A stretch of 7,124 nucleotides of DNA from the NCBI GenBank assembly GCA_003514455.1, contig DOQH01000005.1:554-7677 (forward strand). The letters are read 5' to 3'. A program made the position numbers and the translations under genes. Positions within the stretch are counted from its first letter, which is position 1. The number at the start of each line of letters is the position of its first letter. The DNA is from Candidatus Magasanikiibacteriota bacterium (GTDB taxonomy: Bacteria > Patescibacteriota > Patescibacteriia > Magasanikbacterales > UBA10003). Below, one piece after another: positions 1 to 4,073 of the stretch. The notes below the pieces were generated by a model, which was not told where the DNA came from, did not search any database, and saw only the letters and a program-made list of their open reading frames with translations.

Positions 1-197
1 GTTTCATCCGCGTATTCGCGCGCGCCTTTGGAAATCTGCAAAATCACCGGCGACTGCGTTTCCAAGCAAGCCACAATAATCGCCTGCAATTGCTCCATGT
101 TGTTAAAATTATACGCCGGCACGGCATAGTGGCCGGCCATGGCTTTGACAAACATCTCGCGAGTGTTCACAAAGCCGAGTGATTTGTATGAGAGCAT
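1..197 (-). CDS. fba: Class II fructose-bisphosphate aldolase, N-terminal part (cut by window edge)
   Basis: Catalyses the reversible glycolytic cleavage of fructose 1,6-bisphosphate into dihydroxyacetone phosphate and glyceraldehyde 3-phosphate in the cytoplasm; class II enzymes use a divalent metal, usually zinc. Only the first 65 codons are present, read from ATG at 197. Residues 24-39 (YAVPAYNFNNMEQLQA) and 48-60 (QSPVILQISKGAR) are the typical first strand and helix of the class II TIM barrel. The metal-binding histidines and the catalytic loop lie outside the window. There is no SD before the ATG; the 59 bases up to the toxin stop are very AT-rich, and I see no clear promoter or terminator in them. 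It lies downstream of the toxin-antitoxin genes and, further up, of phosphofructokinase, so glycolytic genes flank the toxin-antitoxin segment. The family call is firm; the gene is partial. Confidence 0.9.
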   Translation of the reverse strand, partial: MLSYKSLGFVNTREMFVKAMAGHYAVPAYNFNNMEQLQAIIVACLETQSPVILQISKGAREYADE

Positions 198-256
198 ATT
201 TTTAATTTATTTATTAAATATGTGTATTCTGCATCCATTCTTTTTTTAAGGTGTTT

Positions 257-532
257 TTATCCACGAGACCACTTAGAATAGTCATTATGACTGCCTATGT
301 TTACCAGCAAGACATTGTTGTCGCCTTCAAAATCAAAAAGCACCCTATAACCGTCTCGCAAGCAGAATGCAAAGTAATCGGCAAGATTACCATGAAGCTT
401 GTGTGTTCCGAGCGTAGAGTCAAACGGGTGCGTTTTGAATCTTTCAATTTTTTCTCCGAAATCCTCTTTAATGCGAAGCGGCATCTTTTTATACGAGCGT
501 ATAAATCGCGACGCAACATGAAGAGTGAGCAT
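257..532 (-). CDS. RelE/YafQ-type toxin (mRNA interferase-like)
   Basis: This 91-residue protein has the length and pattern of the RelE/ParE toxin superfamily, and the YafQ/RelE branch fits best. Members of that branch usually cut mRNA in the ribosomal A site. Visible marks are an N-terminal helix-strand start (LHVASRFIRSYKKMP, residues 4-18), the central HKLHG (44-48), the core FCLRDGYRVLFDFE (56-69) with Arg63, and the C-terminal GSHNDYSKW (80-88) with His82, where family members carry the catalytic His/Tyr-type residues. The start at 532 is ATG without an SD, 14 bases after the antitoxin stop, so it is the distal gene of the HicB-like/antitoxin/toxin operon. A 14-bp palindrome lies at that junction. 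Nuclease activity is inferred from the family; a ParE-like gyrase inhibitor is the alternative. The fold and toxin call is reasonably secure. Confidence 0.85.
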   Translation of the reverse strand: MLTLHVASRFIRSYKKMPLRIKEDFGEKIERFKTHPFDSTLGTHKLHGNLADYFAFCLRDGYRVLFDFEGDNNVLLVNIGSHNDYSKWSRG

Positions 533-541
533 AAAGCCGGC

Positions 542-555
542 AACAGTTAACTGTT
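542..555. repeat. Perfect 14-bp palindrome at antitoxin-toxin junction
   Basis: AACAGTTAACTGTT reads the same on both strands. It covers the antitoxin stop codon (547-549) and the first bases of the 14-base gap before the toxin start. It could be a dyad binding site, or a small mRNA hairpin (5-bp stem, 4-base loop) between the two genes. The palindrome is directly visible; any function is inferred. Confidence 0.5.
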
Positions 556-789
556 AAGAAAAGACAAAAGTTTTTTAGTATCAGTAAAAACCCTTGTTTT
601 GCCGGTAAAGTACTCAAGTCGCGCCTCGGCAATCATTTCGTCAAGGGTATTTGGCTCATTGACGCCTTTTAGCGCGTCAACATCAATCTCACATACGATC
701 TTTTTGCCTCGGACACTCTCATAAAGGCACTTGAGAGCTGTCAGGGGCAGTGTAACCGCTGCTAATTTGGTCATTTGTTTAGTACTCAT
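547..789 (-). CDS. Antitoxin paired with the RelE-type toxin
   Basis: An 80-residue protein directly upstream of the toxin and presumed to neutralise it by binding. The C-terminal part, NTLDEMIAEARLEYFTGKTRVF (residues 47-68), is an acidic amphipathic helix followed by GKTR, the sort of segment that small RelE-partner antitoxins wrap around the toxin. The N-terminal 45 residues, including TLPLTALKCLYESVRGKKIVCEIDVDAL, resemble no DNA-binding domain I can name. A longer reading from a TTG at 858 is possible, but it would overlap the HicB-like gene almost entirely, so ATG at 789 is chosen. No SD is present; the ATG lies 4 bases after the HicB-like stop, which suggests translational coupling. 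The role rests on position, size and the helix pattern; the exact antitoxin family is not identified. Confidence 0.75.
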   Translation of the reverse strand: MSTKQMTKLAAVTLPLTALKCLYESVRGKKIVCEIDVDALKGVNEPNTLDEMIAEARLEYFTGKTRVFTDTKKLLSFLNS

Positions 790-793
790 GGTA

Positions 794-943
794 TTATTCA
801 AAATATAATAATAAAGCGTCTTCAGGCGTGGCCAGAGCTTCTTTTTTAGTTTTGCCAAAGCTGAAAATATCCACCTCTAAACATTGAGGAATATAATGAT
901 TCCCCTCTTTCCAAACCACTGATTTTAAATCAATTTTGCGCAT
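794..943 (-). CDS. Short HicB-like protein, first gene of the toxin-antitoxin operon
   Basis: A 49-residue protein beginning MRKIDLKSVVWKEG. The run VVWKEGNHYIPQCLEVDIFSFGKTKKEALATPEDALLLYFE (residues 9-49) in outline follows the HicB antitoxin beta-alpha fold: a strand with WKEG, a second strand ending in CLEVD, SFGKT, then a helix. Relatives usually continue another 20 or so residues after the LYFE position; here a TAA follows at once, so the C-terminal tail is missing. No HicA toxin is present. Instead the gene is followed, 4 bases later, by the antitoxin and RelE-type toxin. The ATG at 943 lacks a good SD and lies about 15 bases after a predicted transcription start. It may be a trimmed regulator of the operon or a remnant of an older HicAB pair. 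Homology is fairly clear; the function is uncertain. Confidence 0.75.
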   Translation of the reverse strand: MRKIDLKSVVWKEGNHYIPQCLEVDIFSFGKTKKEALATPEDALLLYFE

Positions 944-962
944 ATTTTCGCTATTTATACCT

Positions 963-993
963 TTATCTTACTGCGGAAGGAAAGATAAGTCAA
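963..993 (-). promoter_or_regulatory. Promoter of the toxin-antitoxin operon with operator-like inverted repeat
   Basis: On the minus strand TTGACT (993-988) and TAAGAT (970-965) are separated by 17 bases, a good sigma-70-type arrangement, with a predicted start near 958 and the HicB-like ATG at 943. The arms TTATCTT (988-982) and AAGATAA (969-963) form a perfect 7-bp inverted repeat around a 12-base centre, one arm touching the -35 and the other covering the -10. Repeats placed this way are typical operators for autorepression by antitoxin or toxin-antitoxin complexes; which protein would bind is not known. Confidence 0.6.
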
Positions 994-1011
994 ATATTTA
1001 CTCCCACAAGC

Positions 1012-1039
1012 TTTGAAAATATAGAAAGGAGGTGGTGGT
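1012..1039. repeat. Left arm of long inverted repeat around the small membrane gene
   Basis: This arm is the reverse complement of 1236-1260: 16 identical bases (1012-1027), then a small mismatch (CTCC on the minus strand against a single A), then 8 more (1032-1039). In the minus-strand transcript it lies in the 3' UTR, 17 bases after the stop codon at 1056. It also contains CACCTCCTTTCT (1034-1023 on the minus strand), identical to the end of many bacterial 16S rRNAs. Confidence 0.8.
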
Positions 1040-1055
1040 GTGGTTTCTCATTTAG

Positions 1056-1217
1056 CTACTTAAGCCATTCAGATAGAGCATAGATTCCTCCAATGACGAT
1101 AGCGGTTATCGCTATCGAGATAAAAAGAACCCATGCAGTGCCGCGGAGTGAGTCTGCAAGCATGCCTTTAGCCAGCTGCTTTCTATACTCCGGAGTGTCC
1201 CAAGATGGTCTATCCAT
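1056..1217 (-). CDS. 53-residue single-span membrane peptide, type I toxin candidate
   Basis: The reading MDRPSWDTPEYRKQLAKGML begins at ATG 1217 and ends with TAG. Residues 1-26 are a charged, amphipathic N-terminal part. Residues 27-47 (TAWVLFISIAITAIVIGGIYA) form one clear membrane helix, and a short LSEWLK tail follows. GAGGTGAT (1228-1221) lies 3 bases before the ATG as a good SD, which most neighbours lack, so translation is likely. The gene is enclosed by the inverted-repeat arms at 1012-1039 and 1236-1260. It lies between pfk (stop 51 bases upstream) and the HicB-like/RelE operon. I recognise no family. SecE and small respiratory subunits were considered but no signature fits. The size, single helix, strong SD hidden by a potential 3' anti-SD and end-to-end pairing resemble type I toxin genes; that role is inferred. 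Confidence 0.7.
   Translation of the reverse strand: MDRPSWDTPEYRKQLAKGMLADSLRGTAWVLFISIAITAIVIGGIYALSEWLK
1097..1117. repeat. 8-bp stem-loop inside the small membrane gene
   Basis: CGATAGCG and CGCTATCG form a perfect stem around the 5-base loop GTTAT. It lies in the codons of the membrane helix (ISIAITAI). It may simply reflect alternating Ile and Ala codons, but it would add structure in the middle of an mRNA whose ends also pair. Confidence 0.5.
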
Positions 1218-1220
1218 TTT

Positions 1221-1228
1221 ATCACCTC
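1221..1228 (-). promoter_or_regulatory. Shine-Dalgarno of the small membrane gene
   Basis: GAGGTGAT sits 3 bases before the ATG at 1217 and fixes the start. Its GAGGTG core is exactly complementary to CACCTC at 1034-1029 in the 3' UTR of the same transcript, so the site could be masked by folding. Confidence 0.75.
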
Positions 1229-1235
1229 TGTTTCT

Positions 1236-1260
1236 ACCACCACTTTTCTATATTTTCAAA
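1236..1260. repeat. Right arm of long inverted repeat around the small membrane gene
   Basis: Partner of 1012-1039. On the minus strand it reads TTTGAAAATATAGAAA, one unpaired A, then GTGGTGGT. It lies in the 51-base gap between the pfk stop and the small gene, 8 to 32 bases upstream of the SD. I see no convincing target-site duplication outside the two arms, which argues against a simple insertion element. Confidence 0.8.
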
Positions 1261-1267
1261 AAACAAA

Positions 1268-2464
1268 TTACACTTTTGGCGCAACCAACCTCTCCACATT
1301 CCCAATCTCCCCCACCAACGGCCTGGCATAATTGATAAATGCACTTGTCACCATATTATCGCCTATAATAAACTCCGCTGGCATTGATCGCGCTTTGGCA
1401 GCCGCCTGTTCCAATGTCGCAAGCTCATAACAAACAGCGTAATCACCGGCGCGCTTTATTGCCACTGACCCGTCCACATCGCGCCACACTGAATACTGCA
1501 CGGCCTTTTCTCCAACCTCGCGTGCTTCGTGTTTATCCACATCGCTCACGCATCCCAAAAACGACCTTTGCAAATATCCCAAAGTGTCTGCTCGCACCCG
1601 CTTGATTTTTGTTTTTTCTTTCACCAAATCCCCTAATAAATCGCCCAAAGCCGTGTTGCCGGATAATTGCACATTGCCATGGCTGTCGCATTCTTTTTGT
1701 TTTTGTAATTTCGCAGCAACGGGTTCGCCTGTTTCATCGCACACACCCTCGGACATCGCTACCACGCAACGGCCATATTTTTGATACACAGTTTCCACAT
1801 CAGCAATAAATTTTTCAGTTGAAAAAACTTTTTCCGGTAAGTAAATCAGATGCGGACCATCATCAGAAAATTTCTTGGCCAAAATTGACGCCGCTGTTAA
1901 AAATCCTGCGTGCCGTCCCATTACCACGCCAATATACACTCCGGGCAAAGCCAAATTATCCAAATTCACGCCGGCAAAGGCCCTGGCCACGAACTTCGCG
2001 GCAGAGCCATAGCCAGGGCAATGGTCAGTGGAAGCAATATCATTATCAATGGTTTTTGGAATATGAATCACCCGTAATTCATAATTCGTGGTCTTGGCTT
2101 CATTGTTGATAATTCGGCATGTCTCGGCCGAATCATTACCGCCAATATAGTAAAAATATTTAATGCCGCGCTCTTTCATTACATTAAACATTTTCTGGCA
2201 ATACGCCGCGTCCGGTTTGTCGCGCGTGGATCCCAAAGCCGCGCCAGGAGTGTTAGCCACTTGCTCCAAATTGTGAGTGGTGGATTCAGTCAAATCCAAA
2301 AAATTCGCTTTTATAATACCAGCTACCCCATATCTGGCTCCGTAGATTTTAGAAATCTCGGAAAATTTGCGCGCTTCCAAAATTGCTCCGACTAAACTTT
2401 GATTGATCACGGCTGTTGGCCCGCCCCCTTGCGCGATTAACGCTTTGGAATGAAAATCAGGCAT
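1268..2464 (-). CDS. pfp: Pyrophosphate-dependent 6-phosphofructokinase
   Basis: Phosphorylates fructose 6-phosphate to the 1,6-bisphosphate, the committed step of glycolysis; here the donor is most likely pyrophosphate, which makes the step reversible. The 398-residue protein carries AQGGGPTAVIN (11-21) at the phosphate loop, GGNDS (108-112), PKTIDND (136-142) with the catalytic Asp region, MGRHAGFL (182-189), MSEG (237-240) and RADTLGYLQRS (291-301) for sugar phosphate. An Asp within GGxDS and Lys in PKTIDND are the known marks of PPi enzymes; ATP enzymes usually have GGDGS and PGTIDND. ATG at 2464 is the only good start. It has no SD and follows tRNA-Cys by only 15 bases, so the two are probably transcribed together and cut apart. 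Its product is the substrate of the aldolase encoded near the left edge. Donor preference is inferred from motifs. Confidence 0.9.
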   Translation of the reverse strand: MPDFHSKALIAQGGGPTAVINQSLVGAILEARKFSEISKIYGARYGVAGIIKANFLDLTESTTHNLEQVANTPGAALGSTRDKPDAAYCQKMFNVMKERGIKYFYYIGGNDSAETCRIINNEAKTTNYELRVIHIPKTIDNDIASTDHCPGYGSAAKFVARAFAGVNLDNLALPGVYIGVVMGRHAGFLTAASILAKKFSDDGPHLIYLPEKVFSTEKFIADVETVYQKYGRCVVAMSEGVCDETGEPVAAKLQKQKECDSHGNVQLSGNTALGDLLGDLVKEKTKIKRVRADTLGYLQRSFLGCVSDVDKHEAREVGEKAVQYSVWRDVDGSVAIKRAGDYAVCYELATLEQAAAKARSMPAEFIIGDNMVTSAFINYARPLVGEIGNVERLVAPKV

Positions 2465-2479
2465 ATTTTAAAGGATAAA

Positions 2480-2551
2480 AGGCCTGGGTGGGAATCGAAC
2501 CCACGATAAGAGTTTTGCAGACTCTCGCCTTAGCCACTTGGCTACCAGGCC
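2480..2551 (-). tRNA. tRNA-Cys (anticodon GCA)
   Basis: The minus strand folds into a complete cloverleaf. The acceptor stem is GGCCTGG/CCAGGCC (7 bp), the D arm GCC/GGC, and the anticodon stem AGAGT/ACTCT with loop CTGCAAA. The T arm is GTGGG/CCCAC with loop TTCGATT. The anticodon is GCA, and the unpaired base after the acceptor stem is T (U73), as expected for tRNA-Cys. CCA is not encoded, so it must be added after transcription. The variable region is short (class I). The gene lies 7 bases after the membrane-protein stop and 15 bases before the pfk ATG. Confidence 0.97.
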
Positions 2552-2558
2552 GATCGAT

Positions 2559-3005
2559 TTACCACCCCCATCCTATCAAAATTATGCCTATTGGTAAAGT
2601 AAACCAATAAAATGTCGGCAGGCCTAAAAACCAGTGCGTGTGCCACCATAATTGTGGGTGGCCGGCCTTAAATGTTTTAAGGCCAAAATGAGGATTGAAA
2701 ATAAACCAAAGGAAATCTTCAATAGTCAAAAATGAAAACCAAAAACCAATTATCACAGCTTCTTTTTTCCAGCTTAAAGGCACAAAAAAGAAAATGATTT
2801 GCAGAATCAGAAAAATAAAAATGTTGAGATAAAAATGATAGCCGGTTAAATGTTTTTTACTGCCAAATTTTTTCTGCAACCAGCCGACATGCTTCCAAGT
2901 TGGCAATTTAGCGGCCCAGCCGTCCGGGCCTTCAATCTGAATTTCCAGCAAAGCGAAAACAGCGGCCACGGCAACGGTGTAGAAACAAAAAATAATAAGG
3001 GACAT
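2559..3005 (-). CDS. Trp/His-rich polytopic membrane protein of unknown function
   Basis: A 148-residue protein with about four membrane segments (roughly residues 2-20, 58-77, 84-103 and 127-145). It has 12 tryptophans and seven histidines. Recognisable stretches are EGPDGWAAKLPTW (25-37) after the first helix, KHLTGYHFYLN (51-61), and TIEDFLWFIFNPHFG (94-108) followed by HPQLWWHTHWFLGLP (116-130). The clustered His, Glu, Asp and Asn residues at membrane borders could bind a metal or form a catalytic site, but I cannot name a family. An upstream TTG at 3026 would extend it into the GtrA gene; ATG at 3005 is preferred, 5 bases after the GtrA stop. No SD is visible, so coupling to GtrA is likely. 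That pairing suggests a role in the cell envelope, perhaps on lipid-linked sugars; this is inference only. Confidence 0.8.
   Translation of the reverse strand: MSLIIFCFYTVAVAAVFALLEIQIEGPDGWAAKLPTWKHVGWLQKKFGSKKHLTGYHFYLNIFIFLILQIIFFFVPLSWKKEAVIIGFWFSFLTIEDFLWFIFNPHFGLKTFKAGHPQLWWHTHWFLGLPTFYWFTLPIGIILIGWGW
2570..2598 (-). promoter_or_regulatory. Possible promoter for tRNA-Cys (and pfk)
   Basis: Within the 3' end of the membrane-protein gene the minus strand has TTTACC (2598-2593), a 17-base spacer and TAGGAT (2575-2570) preceded by TGA, an extended -10. Transcription would start near 2563, giving a leader of about 12 bases before the tRNA. The -35 matches the consensus at only 4 of 6 positions. 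Confidence 0.45.
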
Positions 3006-3010
3006 ACGAT

Positions 3011-3412
3011 TTATTTGTAAACCCAAAATTTATACAATAAAAAATTCCAAGAAACCGCGAGAATAATGCCGGCCACGCGCACGGCCAAATAATTCAAATG
3101 CATATTTTCATTTAACAGCCACATCCAGCCAATGCCAAAAACATAGTTCCAACAGGCCAAAAGATAAAATTTAATTATTTGCTTGCGCGTTCGGCCGAAT
3201 GACTGGAAAGAAAAACGTTTGTTTAAAAAAAACACATAATTGATAATGATGATTTGGCTGAAAATGACCGTGATTACCGGCTTGACATGCAATACTTCTT
3301 TAAACAAAATCAACGACCCCATATCCAATACAAAAGCCGACCCGCCAATAACCACATAAAAAAATAATTGCCGCTTGGAAGCCAAAACAAATGACTTTAT
3401 TTTCTGCCACAT
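3011..3412 (-). CDS. GtrA-family membrane protein
   Basis: A 133-residue protein with four membrane helices (about 16-38, 45-64, 80-100 and 108-128). It has the standard GtrA marks: FYVVIGGSAFVLDMG (18-32) with Asp30 in helix 1, NYVFFLNKRFSF (58-69) after helix 2, and SWNFLLYKFWVY (121-132) at the end of helix 4. Members of the family are thought to move undecaprenyl-phosphate-linked sugars across the cytoplasmic membrane or otherwise assist cell-surface glycan assembly. The ATG at 3412 has no SD. The gene follows the cdd terminator and a possible extended -10 at 3422-3430, and it is followed after 5 bases by the unknown membrane protein, so they likely form one operon. No glycosyltransferase gene lies in the window, so the substrate cannot be deduced. 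Confidence 0.88.
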   Translation of the reverse strand: MWQKIKSFVLASKRQLFFYVVIGGSAFVLDMGSLILFKEVLHVKPVITVIFSQIIIINYVFFLNKRFSFQSFGRTRKQIIKFYLLACWNYVFGIGWMWLLNENMHLNYLAVRVAGIILAVSWNFLLYKFWVYK

Positions 3413-3421
3413 ATTACATCA

Positions 3422-3430
3422 ACTATATCA
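3422..3430 (-). promoter_or_regulatory. Possible extended -10 promoter of the GtrA operon
   Basis: TTGATATAGT on the minus strand contains TG, one base, then TATAGT (3427-3422). There is no good -35; the T-tract of the upstream terminator occupies that place. Transcription would start near 3415, almost at the GtrA ATG, giving a nearly leaderless mRNA. Only the -10 part is supported. Confidence 0.35.
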
Positions 3431-3444
3431 AAATTCACTGAATT

Positions 3445-3470
3445 AAAAAAGACCAGTCCGTGGACTGGTC
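3445..3470 (-). terminator. Intrinsic terminator after cytidine deaminase
   Basis: GACCAGTCC and GGACTGGTC form a 9-bp perfect inverted repeat (3451-3470), in practice an 8-bp stem with a 4-base loop. On the minus strand six T follow at once (3450-3445). It lies 20 bases after the cdd stop. The plus strand has no T-tract, so it acts for the minus strand. Confidence 0.9.
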
Positions 3471-3490
3471 GCGCGATTATACTGCGCAAG

Positions 3491-3961
3491 TTACTTGCCG
3501 AGGTTGTTGGGGCCGAAGCTAAAAGGCAGGAGTTCCTCCAGAGTGACGACTTCAACCTGCCAGATATCACCAGCGGAATTGAGCTTGGCGCCTAAAACGA
3601 GAGTGTCATCGCTACCAAACTCGCGAATCCATTGCCGACAATAGCCGCATGGCAGAGCATGCTGATCGATTGTTTCTGCTGGCAAGACAACCGCGATAGC
3701 AATAATGTAAGGTTTCTCGGGCTCATTAAGACACGCCTCATTGATAGCCGCTTGTTCTGCGTGCGTTACCACATACATGGCATTTTCCACATTGCAGCCA
3801 AGATAAACCACAACAGGATCAGTATTAGGTTGGCTGCATTGTATGGCGGCTCCCACTTTGAATTTTGAATAAGGAGAGGAAGAGTGTCTCCTTGCCTCAT
3901 CGGCGTCAAAGATCAGTTTTTGCTGCCATACTGGCAATGAAGTAAAACTCACCACTTTCAT
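3491..3961 (-). CDS. cdd: Cytidine deaminase
   Basis: Deaminates cytidine and deoxycytidine to uridine and deoxyuridine in pyrimidine salvage; zinc-dependent and cytoplasmic. The 156-residue protein has PYSKFKVGAAI (30-40), GCNVENAMYVVTHAEQAAI (55-73) with zinc ligand His67 and proton shuttle Glu69, and PCGYC (104-108) with zinc ligands Cys105 and Cys108. The end TLEELLPFSFGPNNL is the usual C-terminus. Longer than the common ~130-residue homotetrameric form, partly through the loop near QPNTDP (44-49) and the GDIW region. An in-frame ATG at 3973 exists, but its GGAGG is the SD (3971-3967) for the ATG at 3961, so the latter is the start. The gene has its own strong promoter (4003-4031) and terminator, forming a single-gene unit. 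That independence and the strong SD, unlike its neighbours, hint at separate origin. Confidence 0.95.
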   Translation of the reverse strand: MKVVSFTSLPVWQQKLIFDADEARRHSSSPYSKFKVGAAIQCSQPNTDPVVVYLGCNVENAMYVVTHAEQAAINEACLNEPEKPYIIAIAVVLPAETIDQHALPCGYCRQWIREFGSDDTLVLGAKLNSAGDIWQVEVVTLEELLPFSFGPNNLGK

Positions 3962-3966
3962 TTTTT

Positions 3967-3971
3967 CCTCC
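3967..3971 (-). promoter_or_regulatory. Shine-Dalgarno deciding the cdd start
   Basis: GGAGG followed by five A and then ATG (3961). The spacing is ideal. Because the SD overlaps the upstream in-frame ATG at 3973, that ATG cannot be the start that this site serves. Confidence 0.85.
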
Positions 3972-4002
3972 ATTAGTTATTGTCTAGCACCACCTTGCCT
4001 AA

Positions 4003-4031
4003 ATCCTAGCTCAATCACGATTTTTTGTCAA
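4003..4031 (-). promoter_or_regulatory. Sigma-70-type promoter of cdd
   Basis: On the minus strand a perfect TTGACA (4031-4026), a 17-base spacer and TAGGAT (4008-4003). The predicted start is near 3996, giving a leader of about 35 bases before the ATG at 3961. The -35 begins immediately after the T-tract of the upstream terminator. Confidence 0.85.
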
Positions 4032-4034
4032 CAC

Positions 4035-4058
4035 AAAAGCCCCCTTGACAGGGGGCTT
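4035..4058 (-). terminator. Intrinsic terminator after the 3D-domain gene
   Basis: AAGCCCCC and GGGGGCTT form an 8-bp, GC-rich stem around a 6-base loop (4037-4058). On the minus strand TTTTGTGTT follows. It lies 15 bases after the stop of the 3D-domain gene. The T-tract is interrupted, so strength is moderate. Confidence 0.75.
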
Positions 4059-4073
4059 GAATAAAATTCATTT

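Noticed and set aside
251..550. 99-codon plus-strand frame opposite the toxin
   Set aside because: Antisense to a recognisable RelE-type gene and without family resemblance or SD.
790..858. N-terminal extension of the antitoxin from TTG at 858
   Set aside because: It would overlap the HicB-like gene in another frame; the HicB-like protein has clear family similarity and an ATG at 789 follows its stop.
1040..1063. Plus-strand mini-frame after the perfect SD-like AAAGGAGGTGG
   Set aside because: It holds only seven codons; the SD-like string is better explained as the complement of the 3' anti-SD arm.
1056..1217. SecE or respiratory small subunit
   Set aside because: The SecE WP motif and the linkage to nusG or ribosomal genes are missing, and no respiratory genes are nearby.
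1012..1260. MITE or insertion element with terminal inverted repeats
   Set aside because: No convincing target-site duplication flanks the arms, and the arms fit the UTRs of the enclosed gene; not fully excluded without other copies in the genome.
3006..3026. TTG start for the unknown membrane protein
   Set aside because: It overlaps the end of GtrA, while ATG at 3005 lies 5 bases after the GtrA stop and begins with the first membrane helix.
3962..3973. Upstream ATG of cytidine deaminase
   Set aside because: Its bases overlap the GGAGG that serves the ATG at 3961.
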